The notes beneath the pieces are model-generated. The model was not told where the DNA came from. It worked only from the letters and a program-made list of their open reading frames with translations, and ran no database searches. From contig NZ_OY761823.1 of the NCBI RefSeq assembly GCF_963664965.1, positions 1,126,001 to 1,190,000 of the forward strand: a stretch of 64,000 bases of DNA, given 5' to 3'. How positions within the stretch are numbered: the stretch's first letter is position 1; every line of letters begins with the position of its first letter. Positions 8,531-16,813 of the stretch are shown one piece after another. A program made the translations under genes and the position numbers. Source of the stretch: an uncultured Pseudodesulfovibrio sp. Its GTDB lineage: Bacteria > Desulfobacterota > Desulfovibrionia > Desulfovibrionales > Desulfovibrionaceae.

Positions 8531-9712
8531 ATGAATATCCCCAAAGGGTACACCTTCGCTGTGGCAGAGGCCGCATTCAAGAAGTCCGGTCGGTTCGATC
8601 TCGGCGCCATTGTCAGTGAATCACCCGCCGTGGCGGCAGGTGTGTTCACCACGAACAAGTTTCAGGCCGCGCCTGTGTTGCAGTGTCGGGAGATGCTTGC
8701 GGACGGACGCAGGATGAGCGGTTTTCTGGTCAACTCGGGTCAGGCCAATGCCTGTACCGGCGACGAAGGCCGCGCCAATTGCCGCGAGACGTTGAATCTG
8801 GCCGCCAAGGCGCTGGGGGTCCCGGCGGATGAACTACTGCCCGCCTCCACCGGCGTGATCGGCGCACAGTTCGACATGGCAAAGTGGGAAGCCGCCATGG
8901 GGCCGCTTGCCGAAAGCCGTGCCACAGCCGGTCCCGAGGATGTCGCCAAGGCGATCATGACCACGGACACCGTGCACAAGCTGGCCGAGGCGTCTTTCGA
9001 GTTCAAGGGCGGAGAAGTCCGCATCCTCGGCATGTGCAAGGGCGCGGGCATGATAAGCCCGAATATGGCGACCATGCTCAGCTTCATCATGTGCGATGCG
9101 GATATTTCCGGCGAGGCGTGGCAGGCGATGCTTGCCGACTGCGTGAACCTGTCCATCAACCGGGTTACGGTAGACGGCGATATGTCCACCAACGATTCCG
9201 TCATGGCGCTTGCCAACGGCGCGTCGGGCGTGGCCATCGAGAGTGAGGACGATTACATCCTGCTGCGAAAGCACCTGCTGACCGTCCTTGAGGAGCTGGC
9301 CTATAAAATAGTCATGGACGCCGAGGGCGGCACCAAGGTCGCGTTCATTCAGGTGTCCGGCGCAAAGACCGATGAAGATGCCGAACTGATCGCACGGGCC
9401 GTGGGTAATTCCCCGCTGGTCAAGACCGCGTTGTTCGGCTCGGACCCCAACTGGGGACGCATTATCTGCGCTGCGGGATACTCGGGTGCGAATTTCAAGG
9501 CCAACGACCTTGTTCTCAAGATCGGCGGCGTGCTGGTGTTCCGCAACGGCACGCCTGAACCGGGTGACATGGACGATCTGCTCGGCCCGATCATGCAGGA
9601 GCGCGACATCGTCATTCATCTGGACGTGGGCACGGGGCCGGGAAGCACCATGCTGCTCGCCTCGGACCTGACAAGAGAATATGTGTCAATTAACGCGGAT
9701 TATCGGTCGTAG
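8531..9712 (+). CDS. argJ: Glutamate N-acetyltransferase / amino-acid N-acetyltransferase ArgJ
   Basis: A 393-residue protein of full family length. ArgJ recycles acetyl groups from N-acetylornithine to glutamate in arginine synthesis and often also acetylates glutamate with acetyl-CoA. It is an Ntn-type enzyme that cleaves itself before a threonine: KGAGMISPNMATML holds the Ala-Thr processing site near residue 185. Other conserved parts are NSGQANACTG, STGVIG, MTTDT and SDPNWGRI. The short gap of 8 bases to the tautomerase gene suggests co-transcription. Confidence 0.96.
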   Translation: MNIPKGYTFAVAEAAFKKSGRFDLGAIVSESPAVAAGVFTTNKFQAAPVLQCREMLADGRRMSGFLVNSGQANACTGDEGRANCRETLNLAAKALGVPADELLPASTGVIGAQFDMAKWEAAMGPLAESRATAGPEDVAKAIMTTDTVHKLAEASFEFKGGEVRILGMCKGAGMISPNMATMLSFIMCDADISGEAWQAMLADCVNLSINRVTVDGDMSTNDSVMALANGASGVAIESEDDYILLRKHLLTVLEELAYKIVMDAEGGTKVAFIQVSGAKTDEDAELIARAVGNSPLVKTALFGSDPNWGRIICAAGYSGANFKANDLVLKIGGVLVFRNGTPEPGDMDDLLGPIMQERDIVIHLDVGTGPGSTMLLASDLTREYVSINADYRS

Positions 9713-9720
9713 GAGGAAGC

Positions 9721-9918
9721 ATGCCCATTCTCAGAGTCGAAACATGGTCCGGCACCAGTAAGGACAAGAAACGGGATTTGGTGGAGACGCTGACCCGTGA
9801 GACCGTGCGTATTCTCGACTGCCCGCAGGAAGCGGTGACAGTCATTATCGATGAAGTGGACAAGGAGAACTGGGGCGCGGCCGGGGAGCTGTGTTCGGAA
9901 CGGTTCCCGGACAAGTGA
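9721..9918 (+). CDS. 4-oxalocrotonate tautomerase family enzyme
   Basis: A 65-residue protein of the tautomerase superfamily. It starts Met-Pro, and Pro2 (Pro1 after methionine removal) is the catalytic base of the family. TKETVRIL-like helix residues and VTVIIDEVDKENWG match the usual beta-alpha-beta subunit. GGAGG lies just before the ATG. It follows argJ closely. Its stop codon is immediately adjacent to the stop of the opposing gene (9918/9919). The substrate is unknown. Confidence 0.88.
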   Translation: MPILRVETWSGTSKDKKRDLVETLTRETVRILDCPQEAVTVIIDEVDKENWGAAGELCSERFPDK

Positions 9919-10209
9919 TTACGGGCTGATCTCTCTGGCTGTCCAGCCGAAGTCTTCGATGGCCAGAGAGCCACTGTGTTTTTTCAGGTGTGTGAGCATG
10001 CGCCGTATTTCCGGGACCATGCCCGGGGCGTGTTCGATTGTCCGCCTGTCATTGTCGGTCCATTCTCCGGCCAGTGCATGGCTTTTGGTGATGAATGTGT
10101 ATCCCTCGCTTGAGATGTCGAGGCGTGTCACGATTTCGTTGCTGTATGTCAGGCGGCCATTGGATACGGCGTCGCTGATTTCCTTTGGTGTCTTGAATGC
10201 TGTAGCCAT
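9919..10209 (-). CDS. Small hypothetical protein
   Basis: A 96-residue soluble protein with no recognised domain. Its C-terminal part is helical with SLAIEDFGWTAREISP at the end. AAGGA upstream fits the ATG at 10209; a second ATG at 10212 is adjacent, and a longer frame to 10257 has no ribosome site. It is convergent with the tautomerase gene without any intergenic base, so no terminator fits between them. Confidence 0.65.
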   Translation of the reverse strand: MATAFKTPKEISDAVSNGRLTYSNEIVTRLDISSEGYTFITKSHALAGEWTDNDRRTIEHAPGMVPEIRRMLTHLKKHSGSLAIEDFGWTAREISP

Positions 10210-10436
10210 CATTTTTCCTTGTTCCCGGTATGTCCCCGTCAGCAAGAAAGCTAGCACTGTTGATGCAAATGTTCTTTTATAAATTCAACTGGATCAGGAA
10301 GTTTTCGAGTTTTTCCTCCTCTCGCCATCGGGACTGTTTTCCAGTAGAGTGCCCCATATTCGGTTCGGGCCGAAAGGGTGCGTGCCGGAGGAAATGATAC
10401 TTTCGCGCAAGCGTATACAGATATGGAGATTGTGAA

Positions 10437-11051
10437 ATGGAAGGGACCAAAGGACGTGACCGACTTACCCGGTTGTCGGATTTTCTTTTCGAATGCGGCA
10501 TGCTCAGGAAAACGCCGCGAACCGGATACCAGTTTCTCGGCACCGGCAGCGAAAATGTTGCCGAGCATTCGTTCCGTACGGCAGTGGTCGGGCATATCCT
10601 TGCCCTTATGGCCGACGCTGACGTGGCGCGCACGACATACATGTGCCTGTTCCACGACCTGCATGAGGCGCGTACCGGGGATTTCAACTACGTCAACCGC
10701 ATATACAACAAGTCCGAACGCACACAGGCCCTGGAGCATGCTTGTTCGGGCACCGGTCTTGAGGAAGACATTCTCGGCTACTGGCAGGAGCTTGAGGAGA
10801 CCGCAAGCCTTGAGGCGAAGCTGGCCCAGGATGCGGACCAGATCGATTTCATCCTGAATCTCAAGGAAGAGTTCGACCTCGGCAACAAGTACGCTGGCGA
10901 GTGGATGGAAACCGCGGTGCAGCGCGTGCGGACCGAATGGGGCCGTGAACTTGCCGAAACCATCGCCAAAACCGACCACAAGGATTGGTGGTTCCTCGGC
11001 CCGGATGCGTCATGGTGGACCCGGAAGAACGGCAAGGACAAAAACAAGTAG
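10437..11051 (+). CDS. HD-domain hydrolase (YfbR/5'-deoxynucleotidase-like)
   Basis: A 204-residue protein with an HD fold. VAEHSFRTAVVG gives the first metal histidine near residue 43, LFHDLHEARTGD the HD pair near 72, and AQDADQIDFI the last aspartate near 132. This pattern is that of the YfbR/HDDC2 type nucleotide phosphohydrolases. GGAG lies upstream of the ATG at 10437. It stands alone, divergent from the hypothetical gene at 9919. Substrate specificity (dNMPs versus others) is inferred from the family. Confidence 0.85.
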   Translation: MEGTKGRDRLTRLSDFLFECGMLRKTPRTGYQFLGTGSENVAEHSFRTAVVGHILALMADADVARTTYMCLFHDLHEARTGDFNYVNRIYNKSERTQALEHACSGTGLEEDILGYWQELEETASLEAKLAQDADQIDFILNLKEEFDLGNKYAGEWMETAVQRVRTEWGRELAETIAKTDHKDWWFLGPDASWWTRKNGKDKNK

Positions 11052-11307
11052 CGCGGCAATTTCAGAGGGGAGTGGGATAAAAACCGGAGTTTTTGTGAAA
11101 AACCGGGAAATTCCCCTGATGAAGTGTTTTAAACGGCCAACAGCCTTGCTGTTTCGGCATAGATTAGTTACAGAGCCTAAAATATGCATATGCCTGCGCC
11201 GTCGGGGAGGTTGACGAGGCTTTGCATGGTCGGAATCCGACCGGTTGTTGAGATGGTATGTCAGGACGAAACTGGTCGTCCGGAGGTTGATAAGAGGGGA
11301 GCCGTTC

Positions 11308-12114
11308 ATGGCCGAAAAGGCGCAGGGGACTGAATTTTCCATACCGATGCCTACCGCGTTATTGCGGAGAGTTACAGATGAATTGGGCGCAATGTTCCTG
11401 TTCATGCTCGAGTCTCTTGCGCTCATGTTCGCTGGCTTCGGGCAGGTCTCCAAGACCATTCGTCAGATATATTTCATAGGTGTCCAGTCCGTGAGCGTCA
11501 TCGCGCTGATCGGCCTGTTCACCGGCATGGTCATGGGTATGCAGCTTTACTATGCGCTGTCCGTGTTCGGTGCCGATGGATTTCTCGGGACGGGCGTGGC
11601 GCTGGCCATGGTCCGGGAACTCGCGCCGGTGTTGTCCGCCATCATGCTGACCGGGCGTGCCGGTTCCGCCATGACCGCCGAGATCGGCGTGATGCGAATC
11701 TCCGAGCAGATCGATGCCCTGACGATCATGGACATCAACCCCATGCGGTATCTGGTCGCACCGAAAATGGCGGCTTGCCTGCTCAGTTTTCCGATTCTCA
11801 CCGCATTCTTCAACCTCATCGCCCTGTGGGGCGGCTGGCTGACCGGCGTCAAGCTGCTGGGAGCCAACGAGGGCGTATACTGGTCGCGGGTGCAGTCGTC
11901 CCTTGACTGGCCCGACATCGAGGGCGGTTTCATCAAGGCGATTATCTTCGGCCTGCTCGTCTGCACCATCTGCTGTTTCGAAGGATATTTCACGCACACC
12001 CGTTCCGGTCACGCCGGTCCCGAGGGTGTCAGCCAGTCCACCACCAATGCGGTGGTCAAGTCCTGTGTCGTCATTCTTGCGGCGGATTACATTTTGACGT
12101 CGCTTCTGTGGTAG
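11308..12114 (+). CDS. mlaE: Phospholipid transport ABC permease MlaE/YrbE
   Basis: A 268-residue inner-membrane permease of the MCE-type ABC system that maintains outer-membrane lipid asymmetry. The conserved cytoplasmic segment TGRAGSAMTAEIGVMRISEQ followed by IDALTIMDINPMRYLVAPK is diagnostic. About five to six hydrophobic segments are present. I take the ATG at 11308, which follows GAGGGGAG; the longer frame from 11245 lacks a site. It is the first gene of an mlaE-F-D-C-A operon with gaps of 9-30 bases. The 256 bases upstream (11052-11307) contain no gene and no feature I can define firmly. Confidence 0.93.
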   Translation: MAEKAQGTEFSIPMPTALLRRVTDELGAMFLFMLESLALMFAGFGQVSKTIRQIYFIGVQSVSVIALIGLFTGMVMGMQLYYALSVFGADGFLGTGVALAMVRELAPVLSAIMLTGRAGSAMTAEIGVMRISEQIDALTIMDINPMRYLVAPKMAACLLSFPILTAFFNLIALWGGWLTGVKLLGANEGVYWSRVQSSLDWPDIEGGFIKAIIFGLLVCTICCFEGYFTHTRSGHAGPEGVSQSTTNAVVKSCVVILAADYILTSLLW

Positions 12115-12123
12115 GGAAGGAAC

Positions 12124-12947
12124 ATGAGTAACGCACCCGGCATACGTCTTGAGAATCTGACCATCGGTTACGGCGGTAACCCCGTGGTCAGCGACCTCAA
12201 TATTGAATTTCCCGGCGGGAAGCTTTCCATGGTCGTGGGCGGTTCCGGTTCCGGCAAGTCCACCCTGCTGCGGCACGTATTGCAATTGCAGCCTGCCATC
12301 AGCGGAAATATTTTCATGGGCGGGCACGAGATCGGCCACCTGCCGCGGCGCAAGCGTAGCTGTCTCCGGCAGCGGATGGGGGTGCTGTTTCAGGACGGTG
12401 CCATGCTCGGTTCGCTGCGGCTCAAGGACAATATTGCGCTTCCCCTGCGGGAGCATACCCGCTTCAAGGAAAAACAGATCATGGAGATCGTGCGGAACCG
12501 GCTTGAGCTGGTCGGACTGGGGCACGCACTTGATCTGTTTCCCAACGAACTTTCCGGTGGAATGCGTAAACGTGCCGGTCTGGCTCGCGCTCTTGTCATG
12601 GACCCGCAGATTCTGTTCTGTGATGAGCCGACTTCAGGGCTTGATCCGGTCATGTCCGCCGAGCTTGATCAGCTTCTGCTTGAAATGATGCGTCATTTCG
12701 ACATGACCATGATGGTGGTCACGCATGATCTTTCGAGCATGCGTGAACTGGCCGATTTCGTCGTGGTGCTGGGTGAGGGCGCTGCCTGTTTCAAGGCACT
12801 ATCGAGGAGTTGGAGAAGACCGAGGATGCCTATCTGCGCCGCTTCCTCGACCGCGCTCCTGAAGAACGGACTGCGCCGCGGCTGACCATGCCGCCGATTG
12901 ACTCGAAAATGATGAAGATCAATTGCTCGGATTTTCTGAGCGAATAA
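12124..12947 (+). pseudogene. mlaF: ABC ATPase MlaF, with an apparent -1 frameshift near its 3' end
   Basis: The frame opening at 12124 encodes Walker A (GGSGSGKST), a signature LSGGMRKRAG, Walker B ILFCDEPTSGLDP and a THD switch, all intact. That frame stops at 12885 with an unconvincing tail. From 12786 the next frame reads LFQGTIEEL, then a YLRRFLDRAPEERTAP tail to a stop at 12947, exactly the C-terminus expected for MlaF (about 274 residues). One missing base between about 12778 and 12787 explains both. No slippery heptamer is visible, so I favour an assembly error or a recent mutation. If real, the ATPase core remains but the C-terminal ~50 residues are replaced. Confidence 0.85.
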
Positions 12948-12968
12948 GGAAGCCGATAAGGATTTGGG

Positions 12969-13415
12969 ATGTTCAAGTTAAAGAAAGAAACTGCTGTCGG
13001 CCTGTTTGTCCTCGTGGGACTCATTGCCATTGCCTACATGAGCATCAAGCTGGGTAACGTCCAGATGTTTTCTGACAAGTACTATCCGGTTCGGGCTAAT
13101 TTTACGGATATCTCCGGACTCAAGGTGAATGCTCCGGTGCAGATGTTCGGCGTCAAGATCGGTTTCGTGGAGACCATTGGTCTTGATCAGAAGGATGCGG
13201 TTGCCAGTGTGATCATGATGATTGACAAAGAGGTCAAGCTCACTGACGATGCCATTGTGTCAGTCAAGACCAACGGCCTTATCGGTGACAAGTATCTGAA
13301 GATCGCACCCGGCGGATTGGGGGACCCCATTGGGGCGGGAGACACCTTGTTCGATACGAATCCGGCCATTGATCTGGAAGATCTTATCAGCAAGTTCGCC
13401 TTTGGGAAGGTTTAA
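12969..13415 (+). CDS. mlaD: MCE-domain lipid-binding protein MlaD
   Basis: A 148-residue protein with an N-terminal membrane anchor (residues 8-26) and one MCE domain (about 37-115): ANFTDISGLKVNAPVQMFGVKIG is the domain's start, and KTNGLIGDKYLKIAPG its end. MlaD forms a hexameric ring in the periplasm that passes phospholipids between the MlaEF transporter and MlaC. The length fits the single-MCE form. It lies directly after mlaF and ahead of mlaC. Confidence 0.94.
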   Translation: MFKLKKETAVGLFVLVGLIAIAYMSIKLGNVQMFSDKYYPVRANFTDISGLKVNAPVQMFGVKIGFVETIGLDQKDAVASVIMMIDKEVKLTDDAIVSVKTNGLIGDKYLKIAPGGLGDPIGAGDTLFDTNPAIDLEDLISKFAFGKV

Positions 13416-13443
13416 AAGGATTTGATTCCATAGGGTTTGACGT

Positions 13444-14091
13444 ATGATTTTGAATAAATTGAAAATATTGCTTCTGGCGCTGTGTTTGGTCGCGGTCTCC
13501 GCGTCTACGGTCTTTGCGGAGCAGTCGCCGCAGGAACGGGTCAAGGAAGGAGCGGACCAGCTTATCAAGATATTGTCTGAAAGCGATATCGATGATCCGG
13601 CCCAGCATGATGCCAAAATCGCTGAACTGCGGAGCGTTGCTGAAAAGTATATCGATTTTCGTCTGGTCACCATGTACTCGGTCGGTCGCCCGTGGCTCAA
13701 GATGTCCAAGCAGATGCAGGACGACCTGACAGAGGCCTTTATTCAGCTTCTTGAGCGGACGTATCTGAAGCGGATCCCAGCCTATGAAGGGCAGGGCGTT
13801 CAGTACAAGAAAGAGACCATCAAGGGCAAGAAAGCCAAAGTCGTCACGGAAATCATTGACAAAGACAAGAAAATTGTAGTTGAATTCCGTTTGAAAACTG
13901 TCCGAGGACAGTGGATGATCTATGATGTAGTGGCTGAAGGCGTGAGTCTGGTAGCCAATTATCGGAGTCAGTTCTCTCAGGTTTTGAACGATGGAACCCC
14001 TGAAGAGCTGTTGAAGTTGATACGGAAACGGATCAAGAAGCTGGATGAAGGTGGTGAGGACGAAAGTGCCGAGCCGTCTGCCAACTCCTGA
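13444..14091 (+). CDS. mlaC: Periplasmic phospholipid-binding protein MlaC
   Basis: A 215-residue secreted protein with a signal peptide ending VFA around residue 25. The Tgt2/MlaC fold is recognisable from RSVAEKYIDFRLVTMYSVG, TFIQLLERTY-like helix residues and the late motif GVSLVANYRSQF. It shuttles phospholipid between the outer-membrane MlaA complex and MlaD. The C-terminal ~25 residues are a charged Lys/Glu tail. It lies between mlaD and mlaA. Confidence 0.93.
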   Translation: MILNKLKILLLALCLVAVSASTVFAEQSPQERVKEGADQLIKILSESDIDDPAQHDAKIAELRSVAEKYIDFRLVTMYSVGRPWLKMSKQMQDDLTEAFIQLLERTYLKRIPAYEGQGVQYKKETIKGKKAKVVTEIIDKDKKIVVEFRLKTVRGQWMIYDVVAEGVSLVANYRSQFSQVLNDGTPEELLKLIRKRIKKLDEGGEDESAEPSANS

Positions 14092-14105
14092 GGATCTTTA
14101 GTAGA

Positions 14106-14936
14106 ATGAATATTCGTTTTGTAGTCTGCCTGATGTTGGCCGCCCTCCTTTATCTGGGAGTGGGGGCCGCTCTTGCTTCGTCGGAAGGTGACGTCGAAGA
14201 AGGTGTTCAGGTGGCCCAGTTCTCTGATATGAAGGGGGCCGGAGCCGCTGCTGACGCCTCCGATTTTGACGATTTCGATGATATGGGCGACGAGTATTCT
14301 GATAGCGGCAAACTGGTTGCCGACCCTCTCAAAGGCTGGAATATGGTCTGGTTCCATTTCAATGACGCCATGTTTCACGGTGTCTTGAAGCCGGTCGCCA
14401 CGGGATATGCGTGGCTCGTTCCTGCCAAGCCCCGCCAGTGGGTCAGGAATTTCTTCATCAACCTGCTTTTCCCTGTTCGCTTCGTGAACAATATATTGCA
14501 GGGCAAGTTCGACGCCGCCTACATGGAAACGTCGAAGTTCCTCGTGAATACCAGTTTCGGTCTCCTCGGTTTTGTTGATGTCACGGAAGGGCGCAAGCGC
14601 AACTGGCTTCCCGAGAAACCCACGGCCGACGGGCTTGGGCAGACGCTCGGCAAGGCCGGATTTGGGCACGGCATTTATCTGGTCTGGCCGTTTATCGGTC
14701 CCAGTTCCATTCGTGAATCCGTTGGCTGGGTCGGTGACTTGTACCTTGACCCCCTGACGTATACCGACCTTACATGGATCGAGCGGGGCGGCATCTGGGC
14801 ATACAAGAACGTCAACAACCTGTCGTTGGAACTTCGAGGCAACGAATACGAGGCTATCACCGAAGGTGCCATCGACAAGTATGCCGCAGTGCGTAACGCA
14901 TATATTCGTTTCCGGGCCAAGAAGGTCGAAGAATAA
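14106..14936 (+). CDS. mlaA: Outer-membrane phospholipid transport protein MlaA/VacJ
   Basis: A 276-residue protein. The MlaA core begins near residue 75 (DPLKGWNMVWFHFND) and continues with PVRFVNNILQGKF, FLVNTSFGLLGFVDV and GIYLVWPFIGPSSIRES, the family hallmark. Family members are usually lipoproteins. Here the N-terminal hydrophobic segment ends in ALA-SS and I see no lipobox cysteine, so it is probably processed by signal peptidase I or kept as an anchor. An acidic linker rich in Asp follows (residues 30-65). It is the last gene of the operon. Confidence 0.93.
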   Translation: MNIRFVVCLMLAALLYLGVGAALASSEGDVEEGVQVAQFSDMKGAGAAADASDFDDFDDMGDEYSDSGKLVADPLKGWNMVWFHFNDAMFHGVLKPVATGYAWLVPAKPRQWVRNFFINLLFPVRFVNNILQGKFDAAYMETSKFLVNTSFGLLGFVDVTEGRKRNWLPEKPTADGLGQTLGKAGFGHGIYLVWPFIGPSSIRESVGWVGDLYLDPLTYTDLTWIERGGIWAYKNVNNLSLELRGNEYEAITEGAIDKYAAVRNAYIRFRAKKVEE

Positions 14937-14971
14937 CTCCGGACGAGCTTCGGAATCCATTCCCATCTTTC

Positions 14972-15451
14972 ATGAAAATCGCCGTTATTTCCGATACCCA
15001 CATGGGCGATGTCCCTGCGTGGCTTGATCTGGTCTATGCCAAATGGCTCGGCCCTGCCGATTATCTCATCCACTGCGGCGACATCACATCCCCTCAGGCT
15101 TGGTCCTATTTCATGCAGCACGACAATTTCATCTGCGTGCGTGGCAATTGTGACTGGGATCCGCAACTCGTTGACCAGCTCGACCACATGGCGACCGTTC
15201 AGATCGGTCCGCTGACTGTCGGGGCTACCCATGGCTGGGGGCCGCGTCCGCAGGTTTCGTGCAAGGTCGCCGAAGCGTTCGGGCCGGAGTACGATCTCGT
15301 CTGTTACGGCCATACCCACCGGCGGGACTGGTCTGTCGTGCAGGGAGTGCAGTTGCTCAATCCCGGTTCCCTTGGCGAATTCGGTTCCCTTGCCCTCGTG
15401 ACGGTCGATGTATCCGGAGCCATGGACTGCGAGTTCGTGGACGCTGTATAG
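14972..15451 (+). CDS. Metallophosphoesterase, YfcE/MJ0936 family
   Basis: A 159-residue calcineurin-like phosphoesterase. All metal motifs are present: SDTHMGD at the start, HCGDIT, RGNCDWD, THGW and GHTHRRDW, and NPGS near the end. The short form matches the YfcE/MJ0936 phosphodiesterases. There is no good ribosome site before the ATG. It follows mlaA by 35 bases and may be co-transcribed with the Mla operon. The physiological substrate is unknown. Confidence 0.9.
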   Translation: MKIAVISDTHMGDVPAWLDLVYAKWLGPADYLIHCGDITSPQAWSYFMQHDNFICVRGNCDWDPQLVDQLDHMATVQIGPLTVGATHGWGPRPQVSCKVAEAFGPEYDLVCYGHTHRRDWSVVQGVQLLNPGSLGEFGSLALVTVDVSGAMDCEFVDAV

Positions 15452-15604
15452 TTCCTGTTTGGTAACCCCGTGAACGGCTTGAATCACCCTGCTCGCGGGT
15501 TTTCAGAAAGACTCTGTGCCACGTTCGGCTCGGATGTTGGCGTTCATCGTGTTTTTCATCTACAGTGTGACCTGATCTCTCAAGACTTTGCCGAGGAGGA
15601 GCAT

Positions 15605-15922
15605 ATGGCGACAGTGAGCAAACCGACGACTGCGGACAGAACTTCGATCCTGAAACGTTTTCTGGTGACACTGGTGTGCATGATCTTTTTCGAGGTGACC
15701 GGACTGCTGATCCAACTGGCCGTGTTGTTTCAGTATGGATACCTGCTTATCGCGAAAAAACGCAGCGAACCGCTTCGCGCTTTCACCAACAATCTTTCCC
15801 TGTATGGATACCGTCTGATGCGCTACAACACGCTGAACGAAAACAAGCGGCCGTTTCCGTTTGGTCAGTTCCCTGAAGACAGTGAGTGCGAACCGTCTGC
15901 GCGTCAGGTTCAGTTCAAGTAG
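15605..15922 (+). CDS. DUF4389 family small membrane protein
   Basis: A 105-residue protein with one long or two short hydrophobic segments (residues 19-50). The tail FTNNLSLYGYRLMRYNTLNENKRPFPFGQFP matches my recollection of DUF4389 proteins in pattern. The ATG at 15605 follows GAGGAG; an upstream in-frame start at 15470 is not needed. The function of the family is unknown. The next gene begins 2 bases after its stop. Confidence 0.8.
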   Translation: MATVSKPTTADRTSILKRFLVTLVCMIFFEVTGLLIQLAVLFQYGYLLIAKKRSEPLRAFTNNLSLYGYRLMRYNTLNENKRPFPFGQFPEDSECEPSARQVQFK

Positions 15923-15924
15923 CC

Positions 15925-16212
15925 ATGGATAACAGCCATCGTTTTTTCTGCAATCGGGATTGCCAGTATTTCCCGTGTCATACTACCTCCAAGCCGGAGG
16001 AGTTCAACTGCCTGTTCTGTTTCTGCCCATTGTATTTTTTTGATGAGTGCGGCGGGAATTACCGTATTTTGGAGAGCGGGGTGAAGGACTGCACCAACTG
16101 CATGATCCCTCATGTTCCCAGAGGATATGACCATATCCTTGCCAAACTCAAGGAGCGGTTCGCTGACATGAAGAGGGATGCTGCGGTGTCGAAAAAAGAC
16201 GCCGGAGAATGA
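15925..16212 (+). CDS. Cysteine-rich small-domain protein (zinc-ribbon-like)
   Basis: A 95-residue protein dominated by cysteines. The order is HRFFCNRDCQYFPCH, then FNCLFCFCPLY, then CGG and KDCTNCMIPH, matching the 'cysteine-rich small domain' family (PF04071 by recollection). These are probably metal- or Fe-S-binding. It overlaps the DUF4389 gene's end within two bases, and no separate ribosome site is visible, so it is probably translated by coupling. The terminator hairpin contains its stop codon. Confidence 0.8.
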   Translation: MDNSHRFFCNRDCQYFPCHTTSKPEEFNCLFCFCPLYFFDECGGNYRILESGVKDCTNCMIPHVPRGYDHILAKLKERFADMKRDAAVSKKDAGE

Positions 16213-16226
16213 TTCTCGGCGTCTTT
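16196..16226 (+). terminator. Terminator hairpin overlapping the gene end
   Basis: AAGACGCCGGAGAA pairs with TTCTCGGCGTCTT, with the TGA stop of the preceding gene in the loop. The T run after it is short (TTT), so efficiency is uncertain. Confidence 0.65.
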
Positions 16227-16307
16227 GGTTTCAGGTGGTAAAGTCGATTCATGCTGGCGTAGAGTCGGCAGATGGCATGCTGAAAATTTCTGTTGATGCC
16301 TGACGTT

Positions 16308-16757
16308 TTATGCCGCACGTCCTGACTTGCGGGTTTTGAACGGCGAGTGCGTCATGTAGCAGTTGAGTTCACGGGTGAGCCGTGCCTTTTCTCTTTCACA
16401 ATGTTTTTCCTGTGAAATCGGGTCGAGGTCCCTGTCCTGAAATCGGGAGAGAGACACGAAGCACTGTTTGACACGCAGGAGCTCTTCGGGCCTGTCCTGT
16501 TTCCAATAGTAGTAGGCCAGAATCTTTGCCGCGCTTTTGACGCTGTCCTTGGCATAGGGAAGGCGGCACGAGTCGATAGGCCCTTCTTCTCCGTCTTCGA
16601 CCAGCGGCAGGACGGTGAGCATCACTTCCTTGGAGCGTTTCAGAGAGTCGGCGCTGATGCGGTATACCGTGTTCTTTTTCCGGCCCTGCAACCATTTGAT
16701 GAGGTAGAGGATGGCCGTCAGGCCGATGAGCCCAATCCAGATTTCCATGTCAATCAT
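16308..16757 (-). CDS. Hypothetical membrane-anchored protein
   Basis: A 149-residue protein with one N-terminal membrane helix (IWIGLIGLTAILYLIKWL, residues 5-22) followed by a basic stretch QGRKK and a soluble helical domain. I recognise no family. GGAG lies 9 bases before the ATG at 16757. It is the last gene of the minus-strand PilZ / HD-GYP cluster, 56 bases after the HD-GYP stop. Confidence 0.7.
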   Translation of the reverse strand: MIDMEIWIGLIGLTAILYLIKWLQGRKKNTVYRISADSLKRSKEVMLTVLPLVEDGEEGPIDSCRLPYAKDSVKSAAKILAYYYWKQDRPEELLRVKQCFVSLSRFQDRDLDPISQEKHCEREKARLTRELNCYMTHSPFKTRKSGRAA

Positions 16758-16813
16758 ATACGTATCTCCGTTCCTGCGTGTATCGTCATGCGGCAGGCTT
16801 TGTCCAGCCGAGA

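Noticed and set aside
11052-11307. Riboswitch or promoter in the Mla operon leader
   Set aside because: A short palindrome near GTCGGAATCCGAC is present, but I find no conserved aptamer block or good promoter boxes.
12778-12800. Programmed -1 frameshift in mlaF
   Set aside because: No slippery heptamer, upstream ribosome-site-like sequence or downstream pseudoknot is visible; a deletion or sequence error is simpler.
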